Source: Petrimonas sulfuriphila (GTDB lineage: Bacteria > Bacteroidota > Bacteroidia > Bacteroidales > Dysgonomonadaceae). From it: 64,000 bases of DNA. The notes beneath the pieces were generated by a model. It was not told where the DNA came from and did no database searches. It worked only from the letters and a program-made list of their open reading frames with translations. Shown here piece after piece: positions 1 through 8,768 of the stretch (within the stretch, counting starts at the first letter, position 1; every line of letters starts with the position of its first letter). The stretch lies in the NCBI RefSeq assembly GCF_051201015.1, contig NZ_JBPEHI010000001.1. One strand, given 5' to 3'. A program made the translations under genes and the position numbers.

Positions 1-2065
1 GGCTGTCTGCGGTGAAATTGATGTTGGCGTAGAGGTAATTTTTCGGGGTGAAATTATAATACAATGTCACATCCGTCGACAGCACCATGTTGTTTAAAAA
101 CTCCATGCCGGCAGAGCCCTGCACGGATATCTGCTGAGGCAGGTAATGTCCGTCGAACCTGCCTCCCGCTAAGTTGCGGTACATGTGCGGTACACTGTCG
201 TTCATAACATACCTGGCGTTGATGCGGGGAGTGATGCAGATTTTTTGGGTTAACGGTAACGGTTTGTAGAAATTCATTTTCAGGACGCTTAATGGGATTT
301 CGTTTTTCAGTTGAACGAAATTGTCGGTATGCAGTGAGTACTGAAAAGAGAAATATTGCCCCGATGTGGGGAAGTCGATGCGGTTGAGGTTGTCGTACAC
401 TCCGTTTATCAGGTAGTTGATATACAGCTGATCGTTTGGCTCTGTATGGCGGGGGTCGAACTCGCTTCGCAACGCTTTATAAAAGTGAAAATGTTCCATT
501 GCTGCCTTTAGCTGCAGCATGATGTTGCCAAAATAGAATTCGGAAAAGACCAGGTTCAGCGCGTTCCGTGTAACGCCCAGGTTGTACGATAAGCTACCCC
601 TTTCGTAAATGCTCAGATCATTGCTGCTGATCTTGTAACTGATCCCCCCCTTGTAGAAAATCCCTTTGTTGATGGAGTAATCGATCATCAGGTAGGGATC
701 GCGGCTCAACCTGGCAGTGATATCAAACAGTGAATTGAGTGAAGTGTTCAACCGGATGGTTGTGTTGGCAAGTATTGCTGCCATATCGTTGCTGTCGAAA
801 TGTATGCCCAGGTTTAGGGTGTTTGACTCTTTCACTTCAACAGTGAAAACAAGGTCAAACGGATGTTCCCCCTCGAGCCGGTAGTAAACCCTGGAGAACC
901 ATCCGCTACTGTATATGCGTGCCGTCATCTCATCCAGCTCCTCCCTTGTAACGCTGTTCTTGTCGATGTCGATCCACCGGGCAATCTGACTTGTCTCCCG
1001 TGGTGAGACACCTTCGATCCGTATGGAATTAATGACCAGCGTGTCGAGTCCGATGTAGGGGTTTTTATCCGATGTAACGGCCGGAGCAGCCTCTTCTGTG
1101 CCCAACGATTGTTTCAAGGCAATCAGCTCGTCCCGCTTAGCGGCTGCTGCCTCCTTGCCCCGGGAGATAATGGTATCGATGGCGGGACGTTGAAAATCCA
1201 TCATTCCGAACGAGTGCACCTCGGGAGTGATCAGCAGGTCGGTGTCCGCTATGTTTCTCCTGCGTTTTTCCTGGCCGACAAAGTTCCAGAGCTGCTCCGT
1301 CACTTCGGTAATGCTTCCCCGGCTCTTTTCTATGGCCTCTTCGTCGGGAGGAAAGATAACTCCGATTACCCTGTCGGCACCCATGCTGCGTACCAGATCC
1401 ACCGGGAAATTATTGATCACCCCTCCGTCAATCAGCAACATGCTGTCTTTCTCAACCGGTGTGAACATGCCGGGTATGGCCATGCTTGCCCGTATCGCTT
1501 CTGGCAAGCTTCCCTCCCTCAGGACGACTTCCCTGCCACTGCGGACATCAGCTGCCACACACCCGAAAGGGATGGGAAGATCATCAAAATCAAGATCGTG
1601 CTGATATCCGGCAGTCAGCTTCAGAAAAAGGGTGTAGATATTCTGCCCGGCGTATACTCCCGGAGGTAGGGTCACCTTTCCTCTTTTCTCCCTGAATTTC
1701 AGCTGGTAGGGTAGGGAGATAATGTATCTTTTCTGGTGATCTCTTCGGGAGGCATGCTGGTGTTTCCGGTAAATATCATCACGCATCAGGTAGCTCCAAT
1801 CCTGAATCTTTATCAGTGAATCGATCAGATCGCTGGAATAGCCCGCTGCATAGAGCCCGCCAACAACGGCTCCCATGCTCGTGCCTGCAATATAATCGAT
1901 GGGGATTCCGGCCTCCTCCAGCACCTTGAGCACTCCCACGTGCGCAAATCCCTTAGCGCCCCCCCCGCTGAGCACCACCCCCACTTTTTTTCGTTGCAGC
2001 TCCTGTCCCGGCAGGGTCAAAGTAATACCGCAGATTATCAGTAATATGGAAAGAGTTTTTTTCAT
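1..2065 (-). CDS. Patatin-like phospholipase fused to an OMP85-type beta-barrel (3' end outside window)
   Basis: Predicted surface or secreted lipid acyl hydrolase of the PlpD/RssA type. The start ATG is at 2063-2065 and the frame stays open to the window edge, giving 688 visible codons. Residues 1-20 form a signal peptide. The patatin domain shows the oxyanion loop GGGAKG (about 34-39), the nucleophile elbow GTSMG with Ser63, and the second catalytic residue in DGG near residue 213. A POTRA-like segment follows (about 340-400), and the rest is rich in alternating aromatic and polar residues like an OMP85/BamA barrel. This architecture is known for patatins that use a C-terminal barrel for outer-membrane export. 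The last barrel strands are cut off by the window edge, so completeness cannot be judged. The longer plus-strand frames over it are shadows. Confidence 0.88.
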   Translation of the reverse strand, partial: MKKTLSILLIICGITLTLPGQELQRKKVGVVLSGGGAKGFAHVGVLKVLEEAGIPIDYIAGTSMGAVVGGLYAAGYSSDLIDSLIKIQDWSYLMRDDIYRKHQHASRRDHQKRYIISLPYQLKFREKRGKVTLPPGVYAGQNIYTLFLKLTAGYQHDLDFDDLPIPFGCVAADVRSGREVVLREGSLPEAIRASMAIPGMFTPVEKDSMLLIDGGVINNFPVDLVRSMGADRVIGVIFPPDEEAIEKSRGSITEVTEQLWNFVGQEKRRRNIADTDLLITPEVHSFGMMDFQRPAIDTIISRGKEAAAAKRDELIALKQSLGTEEAAPAVTSDKNPYIGLDTLVINSIRIEGVSPRETSQIARWIDIDKNSVTREELDEMTARIYSSGWFSRVYYRLEGEHPFDLVFTVEVKESNTLNLGIHFDSNDMAAILANTTIRLNTSLNSLFDITARLSRDPYLMIDYSINKGIFYKGGISYKISSNDLSIYERGSLSYNLGVTRNALNLVFSEFYFGNIMLQLKAAMEHFHFYKALRSEFDPRHTEPNDQLYINYLINGVYDNLNRIDFPTSGQYFSFQYSLHTDNFVQLKNEIPLSVLKMNFYKPLPLTQKICITPRINARYVMNDSVPHMYRNLAGGRFDGHYLPQQISVQGSAGMEFLNNMVLSTDVTLYYNFTPKNYLYANINFTADS

Positions 2066-2090
2066 TTCTTACAAAGAATCGGCGCACCTG

Positions 2091-2098
2091 CAAAGATA
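2091..2098 (-). promoter_or_regulatory. Bacteroidota -7 box for the patatin gene
   Basis: Minus strand reads TATCTTTG, a perfect TAnnTTTG box, about 25 nt before the patatin ATG. No clear -33 TTTG is seen. Confidence 0.55.
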
Positions 2099-2163
2099 CT
2101 GATTTTCTGGAAGTACGGTTTTTTTTTCACTAAAAACTACAGGCCTGTAAAAATATAGGAAGG

Positions 2164-2186
2164 TTTTTATTCGCGAAGAATAAAAA
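2164..2186. promoter_or_regulatory. Palindromic operator candidate in divergent promoter region
   Basis: Perfect 9-bp inverted repeat TTTTTATTC / GAATAAAAA separated by GCGAA. It lies between two divergent genes, so it is not an ordinary terminator. Its centre sits about 33 bp before the transcription start predicted from the box at 2194-2201, over the -33 region of the NnrS-like gene. This placement suits a Crp/Fnr-like or other dimeric regulator. Which regulator is unknown. Confidence 0.4.
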
Positions 2187-2193
2187 ATTCTTA

Positions 2194-2201
2194 TACATTT
2201 G
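2194..2201 (+). promoter_or_regulatory. -7 box for the NnrS-like gene
   Basis: TACATTTG matches TAnnTTTG exactly and lies about 86 nt before the ATG at 2287. Confidence 0.5.
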
Positions 2202-2286
2202 TCGTATATAATCACAGCTGTCTGCCTCTGTTGGGATTTCTGTTCATTGAACCGGAGATCTCAATTGTATCCCGGACAATAAATTA

Positions 2287-3624
2287 ATGTATAGTACAAT
2301 GATCGACAATCAATTATACCGTTATTTCTTCATAAGCGCCTTAGTTACGATATTCACATTGGGTTGTATGTGGGGAGCCGTCAATCTGCTTCTGATCGGG
2401 CTTGGGGAAAGCTTCCACAGTATCGACTACTCCTGGGTACTGGCTCACGGCCATGCAATGATCTTTGGCTTCGTGGGGCTTTTTATTATGGGGTTTTCCT
2501 TTCAGGCAATGCCCCGGTTTGCGGGAGTGACGCTTCGGAACCCCCGTTTAGCCTTTTCGACGTTACCGCTCCTGATTACGGGTATCCTGCTGCAGGCGCT
2601 GGCCCATGTAATGGCTCCCCAACCGCCGTACCTTCCGCTCGGCATTTTCGCCGGGTTGCTGCAACTTATCGCAGTGGCCATTTTTGTGTGGGTTATGGTT
2701 CGTACTCTTCGTGGCGCACCGACCAAAGGATATTACAACGGCTTTGTCTATGCGGCGCTTGGGTGGTTCCTCGTTGCTGCTGTCGCCAACCCGATTATAT
2801 TCAGTTTGTTTGAAGCGGCAGCAACCCCGGAAGAATTTCTCTTCAACGTCTCCTCGTTCAATATACCCTATCGTGACATTCAAACATTAGGGATCGCCGT
2901 AGTGATGATTCTGGGGGTGTCCCTGCATATTCTCCCGCATGCCTATGGATTTCGTACACCTTCAAGGCGCTGGAGAAGATTTTTATTGTGGGGCGTGAAC
3001 GGGGCCGTTCTTTTTGGCATCATCTCGTTCACGGCCGGCATGACTACCGGTGTGCACTGGTGGCACGCCGCAAACGGTATCTCCTACATCATTTTCCTGG
3101 TGGCAGCCATCGGTACACCCATCCAGTTCCGCTTGTTCAGGCCGCTGCCGGCAGGCAGTAGCGACCGAAGCCTGAAATTTATCCGGGCAGCCTTTCTCTG
3201 GTTTATTGTAGCTACGCTGTTGCTGCTGTTTGGGCCCTATTACATGTTCGGCATCTATCTTCCCATGACGGGAGGAGAGAATCCATTCTCGCACGCTTAC
3301 TTCGGTGCCTACCGCCATGCATTGACAGTCGGCTTTATCATGATGATGATTGTCGGTGTTTCCGCTAAGGTCGTGCCCGGTTTTTCAGGTATCGACATTC
3401 GGAAGACAAGCTCGCTTTGGCTGGTTTTCATCCTGCTCAATGTGGGCAACACCTGGCGTATTGTCTCGCAGATTACGACTGATTTTTACCCCGAAGCTTT
3501 TCGGTTTATCGGCATCTCCGGTTTTATTGAGCTCACGGCGCTGGGCTTATGGGGGTACGAACTGATCCGGAATATCCGGGCAGGTATTCGTCTTAAACAC
3601 TCACCACAGCAGCAGGACTGCTGA
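2287..3624 (+). CDS. NnrS / haem-copper oxidase subunit I-like membrane protein
   Basis: Polytopic inner-membrane protein of 445 residues with about 12 hydrophobic segments. Histidine-bearing helices resemble those of cytochrome oxidase subunit I and the nitric-oxide-response protein NnrS: HGHAMIFGF at about 54-62 (His54, His56), LHILPHAYG, GVHWWHAANG, and YRHALTVGF followed by a glycine-rich helix near residues 345-365. Such histidines normally ligate haem or copper. No subunit II, subunit III or cytochrome c gene is adjacent, so it is unlikely to be a complete terminal oxidase; an NnrS-like role in NO stress or metal handling is inferred. Met5 is an alternative start. The gene ends 6 bp from the convergent pdxA. 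Confidence 0.62.
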   Translation: MYSTMIDNQLYRYFFISALVTIFTLGCMWGAVNLLLIGLGESFHSIDYSWVLAHGHAMIFGFVGLFIMGFSFQAMPRFAGVTLRNPRLAFSTLPLLITGILLQALAHVMAPQPPYLPLGIFAGLLQLIAVAIFVWVMVRTLRGAPTKGYYNGFVYAALGWFLVAAVANPIIFSLFEAAATPEEFLFNVSSFNIPYRDIQTLGIAVVMILGVSLHILPHAYGFRTPSRRWRRFLLWGVNGAVLFGIISFTAGMTTGVHWWHAANGISYIIFLVAAIGTPIQFRLFRPLPAGSSDRSLKFIRAAFLWFIVATLLLLFGPYYMFGIYLPMTGGENPFSHAYFGAYRHALTVGFIMMMIVGVSAKVVPGFSGIDIRKTSSLWLVFILLNVGNTWRIVSQITTDFYPEAFRFIGISGFIELTALGLWGYELIRNIRAGIRLKHSPQQQDC

Positions 3625-3630
3625 CTCGCA

Positions 3631-4728
3631 TTACGCTTCTTCTTCCTCTTCCGTCAGGTCTAACCTTACGTCGTCTTTTCCGCGGTCGAAGAACATTTTA
3701 CGCAACGGGTTTTCGCCCGCTTCATCGTAATCGCGGCGGTTGTTAAAAATATCTATAGCCATATAAATCGCTTGCCGGAAAGATTCTTCCGATGCTTTGT
3801 TTTGCCCTGCAATGTCGTACGCCGTTCCGTGATCGGGAGATGTCCGCACGATAGGCAGGCCGGCAGTAAAATTTACCCCCGAATCCATGGCGATGGTCTT
3901 AAACGGAACCAACCCCTGATCGTGATACATGGCTAACACGGCATCAAATTCCCTGTACCTTCCGGTTCCGAAGAAGCCGTCTGCGGCGAAAGGCCCGGCA
4001 CACAGTATTCCTGCATCCTGCGCCTCTTTTACGGCCGGAGCAATGATCCGGAGTTCTTCTTGTCCCAGCAGTCCGTTTTCCCCTGCATGAGGGTTCAATC
4101 CGAGTACGGCAATGCGTGGTGTTTCGATACGGAAATCGCGCTTCAGGGAGAAGTTGAGTGTGGACAGTTTTTCGGTGATGAGTTCTTTCGATATTTTTTC
4201 CGATACTTCCGCCAGAGGAATATGGGTGGTGACCAACGCAATTCGTAATGAATTACTGGCCAGGATCATCAACGCCTTATTGTTTTCGGCAAAACGGTCC
4301 TGCAAAAATTCGGTATGGCCGGGAAAATGGAATTTATCGTTTTGTATGGTATCTTTATTGATGGGGAGGGTGACCAGCACGTCGATTTTTTTTGCGGCAA
4401 GGTCCCTGGCCGCATTGTCGAGAGCGATGAATGCCGACTCTCCCGCTTCGGCCGTTGCCGTTCCCAACTCAATCCTCACCTCTTCCTTAACGCAGTTGAG
4501 CAGGTTGATCTTCCCCGGGCTGCACTCATCAACATGATTGATAATGTGGAAGCTGACGGGGCTGTGATCGAGTACTTTACGGTGATAAGAGGCCGATTTG
4601 GAAGAGCCGTAGATGACCGGGATGAAAAGTTCCTGCATGCGCTCATCGGCAAAGGTCTTCAGCAATATTTCGTATCCTACCCCGTTAATATCTCCGTGAG
4701 TGATACCCACTTTTATTTGTTCTGACAT
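3631..4728 (-). CDS. pdxA: 4-hydroxythreonine-4-phosphate dehydrogenase
   Basis: Catalyses the NAD-dependent oxidation of 4-phospho-hydroxythreonine in DXP-dependent vitamin B6 synthesis; cytosolic dimer. The 365-residue product begins with the family pattern KVGITHGDINGVGYE, where many homologues read GDPxGIG. The three metal-binding histidines are visible: His169 in TTHIPL, His214 in NPHAGE and His269 in YHDQG. The length is somewhat above the roughly 330 of E. coli PdxA, which I believe is usual in Bacteroidota. It is the last gene of the apparent rlmN-DUF4837-pdxA run, 37 bp after the lipoprotein gene. Confidence 0.95.
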   Translation of the reverse strand: MSEQIKVGITHGDINGVGYEILLKTFADERMQELFIPVIYGSSKSASYHRKVLDHSPVSFHIINHVDECSPGKINLLNCVKEEVRIELGTATAEAGESAFIALDNAARDLAAKKIDVLVTLPINKDTIQNDKFHFPGHTEFLQDRFAENNKALMILASNSLRIALVTTHIPLAEVSEKISKELITEKLSTLNFSLKRDFRIETPRIAVLGLNPHAGENGLLGQEELRIIAPAVKEAQDAGILCAGPFAADGFFGTGRYREFDAVLAMYHDQGLVPFKTIAMDSGVNFTAGLPIVRTSPDHGTAYDIAGQNKASEESFRQAIYMAIDIFNNRRDYDEAGENPLRKMFFDRGKDDVRLDLTEEEEEA

Positions 4729-4765
4729 TGTTCAAATTTATTTAGCTGTTATTGCAATGAGTCGT

Positions 4766-5752
4766 CTACTTCTTCGCTTTGGGAAAACTTATGGTATAAA
4801 GTGCTCCTTCCATGCTGCGGATCAGGTTGCGCTTGTCGGCTTCCGGAGCGAAAACAAAGACCTCTACCACCACTACCATGTTGGTCTCTTCATTCACAAA
4901 GGCATGCGAAACGAATGGACCTCCCATCATATCACTGGTCATTTCCCACAATCCACGCAGCTCGGCACGGAAGATGCCGTTGTACTCCATCTTCCGGTAG
5001 TCGGGATTATAAGCCTGTGTGGCGGTGGTCATGTGCGAGTCGAAAGAGCCGGTAATGTATTGTCCCAGCACCCGGTTACGGATACCGATGAGGGAATCTT
5101 TTTCGAAAACAGACTCGGACGTATAGGGAAACTGATAGATCACGATGTCTTTTCTGGCCCTGCCAGCACTGTTGGTTGCCCAGTAAAAATTAGGATGTTC
5201 GGTAATGTTGGATAATCCTTTTGGATAGTAAATGTTAAAGCCAAACACCTGTTTAATATGCGATTGCGGCGTACCGGAATCCTTGATAAGCCATTGGGCC
5301 GTACGCTCCATTTCCTTGTTTAGGATATAGTTGACAATACCTTCCTTGTTCTCTTTTAGAAAATTGATAAACGCTGCGGTATCCGGAGCCCTGACGGTCA
5401 TGATTACCTGTCCCGATGCGTACTTGTCGAGTTCGGAAGAAAGTTTGGCAACGCTGTAAATGGATGATATTTCCGGCATAATGATGTTCCGGGAAACTTT
5501 GAATGTACTGGTAAAGTTTTCCGGTGTGAGTTGTATGATCCTGAAATTCGGCTCAAATTGGGGCAGTCCCTTGGCGGGGGAGTTCAGCACGTCGAAGAGT
5601 GCACGCCCTGTTTCGCCTTCCCATTCGTCTTCATCCATAATGACCAACACCTCGCTCGACATTGCAGAGGCCGACAGAAATCCGCTGCCGTCGCACGATG
5701 TGAGCAGGAGTACTGCCAAAACCGGCAACAAGAGTAAATGAATTCGTTTCAT
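4766..5752 (-). CDS. DUF4837-type lipoprotein
   Basis: Predicted lipoprotein of 328 residues; its molecular function is not known to me. The start at 5750-5752 gives a clean signal peptide (MKRIHLLLLPVLAVLLLTSC) ending in lipobox LTSC; an in-frame ATG ten codons upstream would spoil it. The body is mixed alpha/beta with two similar halves (VIMDEDEWEGETG near the start and a DIVIYQFPY segment in the second half), as in the DUF4837 family of Bacteroidota. It sits between rlmN and pdxA on the same strand. Nothing in it suggests catalysis. The family assignment rests on recalled pattern and context. Confidence 0.72.
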   Translation of the reverse strand: MKRIHLLLLPVLAVLLLTSCDGSGFLSASAMSSEVLVIMDEDEWEGETGRALFDVLNSPAKGLPQFEPNFRIIQLTPENFTSTFKVSRNIIMPEISSIYSVAKLSSELDKYASGQVIMTVRAPDTAAFINFLKENKEGIVNYILNKEMERTAQWLIKDSGTPQSHIKQVFGFNIYYPKGLSNITEHPNFYWATNSAGRARKDIVIYQFPYTSESVFEKDSLIGIRNRVLGQYITGSFDSHMTTATQAYNPDYRKMEYNGIFRAELRGLWEMTSDMMGGPFVSHAFVNEETNMVVVVEVFVFAPEADKRNLIRSMEGALYTISFPKAKK

Positions 5753-5887
5753 ACTGTTTTCTTTAGAATTTATTTTCAACAAAATTACAATTATTCGATT
5801 GTAAATGAAATAAATCGTGTTGATTTAGGATTATTTATTATTTACATGTAGTTGTTAAGACGATGAATATCCCATGACGGGCACCTA

Positions 5888-6925
5888 TCAGTCTTGTATC
5901 CCGGTTCTTGGTTCTTTTGTCGTTGACAGCATGCCGCAGGCGGCAAAAATATCTTCGCCACGCGATGCGCGAATCGTGCAGGTGAACCCTTTGGCTGTGA
6001 GGAAATCGCGGAACGCGATCATCGTCTCTTCCGTGGACGGTGAGAGGTCGCTGCCGGGAATTTTATGAAAGCGGATCAGGTTGACTCGACAATCCAATCC
6101 CGATAAAAACTTACTCAGCTCGCGGGCATACACCGGGGCGTCGTTCACCCCGTCAAACATGATGTATTCGAACGATAAACGGCGCTGATGGCTCCAGTCG
6201 TACCCCCGGAGCAGCTCGATTATATCGGCTGCCTTAAACGTCTTCTCTATCGGCATCAGCTTTTCGCGCTGTACAGAGAGCGGGCTGTGAAGGCTCACCG
6301 CCAGGTGGCACCTGCTTTCTTCGAGAAACCTTTTCAGGTTGGGGATCACCCCGATGGTGGATAGTGTGATGCGCTTGGGGCTCCACGCCAGTGCGTAATC
6401 CGCAGTGAGCACCTCAATGGCTTTCATGACGTTGTCGAAATTGTTCAACGGTTCACCCATGCCCATAAAGACCAGGTTGGTGAGTGCTTCAGCATTGGGA
6501 ACTGAATAAACCTGATTCAATATCTCATTCACCGAAAGGCTCCCCAGAAACCCCATTTTCCCCGTCATGCAGAAGCTGCAATCCATCTTGCAGCCCACCT
6601 GCGATGAAACACAGATTGTCAGGCGTTCCTCCTCCGGTATGTTCACCGATTCGATGAACTTGCCGTTTTTTACGGGGAACAGCATCTTCTGCGTCCCGTC
6701 AACGGATGTTTTTACGTCAACAGGCTCAACGCGGCCCACGTCGAAACGCTTTTTCAGGATGTCCCGGTTCCGTACGGAAATATTGGTCATTTCGTCGATA
6801 CTCTTCACGCGTTTTACATAAACCCAGTCGGTAATTTGTTTGGCGGTAAATCTCGGCAGGCCGAGCTCCAAAATGATGTTTTGGATTTCGGAAAGCGTCA
6901 TACCCAGCAGGTGTTCTTGATTCAT
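5888..6925 (-). CDS. rlmN: Dual-specificity RNA methyltransferase RlmN
   Basis: Radical-SAM enzyme that methylates C2 of A2503 in 23S rRNA and A37 of some tRNAs. The radical-SAM cluster motif CKMDCSFC (CX3CX2C) is present. GMGEPLNN follows it, and the C-terminal RGEDIFAACG carries the second catalytic cysteine that forms the methyl-RNA adduct. The start at 6923-6925 (MNQEHLL, 345 residues) is preferred to an ATG 23 codons further upstream because the family begins near this point and a -7 box lies at 6948-6955. It is the first gene of the apparent operon with the DUF4837 lipoprotein and pdxA. Confidence 0.96.
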   Translation of the reverse strand: MNQEHLLGMTLSEIQNIILELGLPRFTAKQITDWVYVKRVKSIDEMTNISVRNRDILKKRFDVGRVEPVDVKTSVDGTQKMLFPVKNGKFIESVNIPEEERLTICVSSQVGCKMDCSFCMTGKMGFLGSLSVNEILNQVYSVPNAEALTNLVFMGMGEPLNNFDNVMKAIEVLTADYALAWSPKRITLSTIGVIPNLKRFLEESRCHLAVSLHSPLSVQREKLMPIEKTFKAADIIELLRGYDWSHQRRLSFEYIMFDGVNDAPVYARELSKFLSGLDCRVNLIRFHKIPGSDLSPSTEETMIAFRDFLTAKGFTCTIRASRGEDIFAACGMLSTTKEPRTGIQD

Positions 6926-6947
6926 TGCTTCTTTATTTTTAGCGTTA

Positions 6948-6955
6948 CAAAGATA
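6948..6955 (-). promoter_or_regulatory. -7 box for rlmN
   Basis: Minus strand TATCTTTG, 22 nt before the preferred ATG. It supports the shorter rlmN start, because the longer reading frame would begin upstream of this promoter. Confidence 0.55.
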
Positions 6956-6994
6956 AGTAGAAATTACGGATTTACGTATTTCGTAAAAAATCAC

Positions 6995-7002
6995 TACTTT
7001 TG
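6995..7002 (+). promoter_or_regulatory. -7 box for the SDR gene
   Basis: TACTTTTG matches TAnnTTTG, 26 nt before the ATG at 7029. Confidence 0.5.
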
Positions 7003-7028
7003 GAAACTCAACAAAAAACCAGGGCTCT

Positions 7029-7790
7029 ATGAAACACGTTATTGTAACCGGAGGTGCTCAGGGCATCGGGCGCATCATCGCGCAGTCACTGCTTAAAGTG
7101 GGGTACGCTGTCTCCATTTTCGATATGGATAATGAAGCGATGGAGGAGATAAAACCGCAATTCGATAAAAAACGATCCGCTTTTTTTATTACCGACGTAT
7201 CCAGTGAGGTGAGCGTGAGGTCTTCGGTAAGGGCATCCCTGAAAAAGTTCGGAGGAATTTACGGATTGGTAAACAACGCGGTTTACGAGGTCTTCAAGCC
7301 CATGAGTGAACTGACGCTGGAGGAGTGGAACCGTGCCATCGGCACCAACCTGACAGGAACGTTCCTCTGCGCCAAGTTCTCTTCTCCCCACCTGATTGAA
7401 TCGCGCGGAAGCATGGTGAACATGTGTTCTACGCGTGCCTTTCAGTCCGAACCGGATACCGAGTCCTACTCCGCCAGTAAAGGCGGAATCTATTCGCTCA
7501 CCCATGCCCTGGCCATGAGCCTGGCTCCCAACGTTCGGGTAAACAGCATCAGCCCGGGATGGATAGATGTTTCGGCCGTGAAGAAAAAAGCGAAAGCCCG
7601 GCAGGTAGAATTGTCGGAATCCGATCATGCACAGCACCCGGCAGGACGTGTGGGGAACGCTTTTGATATCGCACAGATGGTGATGTTCCTGCTCGATTCG
7701 GCCAACGGGTTCATCACCGGGCAGAACTTCGTGATCGACGGAGGAATGACGAAGAAGATGATCTACCTACCTTCTCCTCACCTGGATTAA
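7029..7790 (+). CDS. Short-chain dehydrogenase/reductase (classical SDR)
   Basis: NAD(P)-dependent oxidoreductase of 253 residues with a Rossmann fold. The cofactor loop TGGAQGIG is at residues 8-15, Asp33 at the end of the second strand favours NAD, NNA is at about 87-89, and the catalytic Ser-Tyr-Lys is represented by MCSTRAF then ESYSASKGG. The C-terminus (GQNFVIDGGMTKKM) is the usual family ending. The substrate cannot be deduced. The gene stands alone and its 3' end overlaps the convergent flippase-like gene by 24 bp. Confidence 0.9.
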   Translation: MKHVIVTGGAQGIGRIIAQSLLKVGYAVSIFDMDNEAMEEIKPQFDKKRSAFFITDVSSEVSVRSSVRASLKKFGGIYGLVNNAVYEVFKPMSELTLEEWNRAIGTNLTGTFLCAKFSSPHLIESRGSMVNMCSTRAFQSEPDTESYSASKGGIYSLTHALAMSLAPNVRVNSISPGWIDVSAVKKKAKARQVELSESDHAQHPAGRVGNAFDIAQMVMFLLDSANGFITGQNFVIDGGMTKKMIYLPSPHLD

Positions 7791-8759
7791 CCCCAATCCA
7801 AACAGGGTCCAGAAAAGTTCGCGAATACGGATGCATAAGCTCACGTAAACCGCATGTGCAGCGGGAAACGACAAGATGCCGAAAACCAGGATGAATCCCC
7901 CTTCCCGGGCACCTAGCTGCATCGGCATGAAAAAGAAGAGGTTTCCCACCATCGACTGGATCGATTCAACGATCACGCTTTGCGTGAAGGTGACGGGAAA
8001 CCGGATAGCATGCATCATGAAAATTATTTCCGTGCAGAGTACAAAGCGGGAAAGGAGTTCCAGCGAGAGCGACGTAACAAAATCCTTTTTCCGGTTTTTG
8101 TACAGGTTGGCAATCAGGAAATCCATCTGTTCGATCTTCTCCAGGTGTTTTTGTTTGTAAGCCTTTACCCTTTTCCCGGCGAACGGCAGTTTCCCGGCAA
8201 TGGACAGCGCTTTACTCACAAATCCTTTGGAGTAGACCGTGAACGACCACCAGAGCAGTAGCAGCGATGCGATGCCGGCTATGGCAAGGATTATTCTGAC
8301 GGAAACAGCCACATTGGGCACGATGATAAACAGCAAGGGTATGGAGACCATCCAGAAGATAAAGTGCGATACAAAATGCATCATCATGTAAAGGAGTACC
8401 GTGGATGTGGCTTTCTGAATACCCAGTGCCGGCTGTAATTCGATGATTTTATAAGGCTCCCCGCCCATCAGTCCGAAAGGCGTGATGAGGTTAATGGCGT
8501 ACCCGCTGATGGTCAGCTTCAGTGTGCGGAGGAAACCGACGGACCGGGCTTCCGGACTTCCGTCGCGAATAATGGTGTGAAAGGCGATGGCATTTAAAAA
8601 ATAGACCACCGCCCAGATACCGATAATTGCCGCAAACCACCAATTGGTCAGTTTTATGTTGTTCCAGATAACCCCTATCCCGGTTTTATATAGCATGAAA
8701 CCCAGGATGATGAGTCCCAGCAGGAAAAACAGGTTGGTGGCGATCTTCGTTTTACTCAT
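7767..8759 (-). CDS. Lysylphosphatidylglycerol synthase TM region / UPF0104 membrane protein
   Basis: Integral membrane protein of 330 residues with about eight hydrophobic helices. It resembles the membrane half of MprF and the YbhN/AglD-like family, without the cytosolic lysyl-transferase domain. The family signature near LMGGEPYKIIEL (about residue 100) and LGAREGGF (about 285) is visible. Relatives are proposed to flip lipids or polyprenyl-linked sugars, so a flippase-like role is inference. It lies 9 bp after gcvT on the same strand and is probably co-transcribed with pepT-gcvT; its 3' end overlaps the SDR gene. Confidence 0.82.
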   Translation of the reverse strand: MSKTKIATNLFFLLGLIILGFMLYKTGIGVIWNNIKLTNWWFAAIIGIWAVVYFLNAIAFHTIIRDGSPEARSVGFLRTLKLTISGYAINLITPFGLMGGEPYKIIELQPALGIQKATSTVLLYMMMHFVSHFIFWMVSIPLLFIIVPNVAVSVRIILAIAGIASLLLLWWSFTVYSKGFVSKALSIAGKLPFAGKRVKAYKQKHLEKIEQMDFLIANLYKNRKKDFVTSLSLELLSRFVLCTEIIFMMHAIRFPVTFTQSVIVESIQSMVGNLFFFMPMQLGAREGGFILVFGILSFPAAHAVYVSLCIRIRELFWTLFGLGLIQVRRR

Positions 8760-8768
8760 GAGAGTGTG

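Noticed and set aside
1109..1669. Plus-strand open frame of 186 codons
   Set aside because: It lies antisense to the patatin domain, whose catalytic motifs are all in the minus frame; its protein has no recognisable pattern.
7086..7637. Minus-strand open frame of 183 codons
   Set aside because: Antisense to the SDR gene, which has all catalytic motifs.
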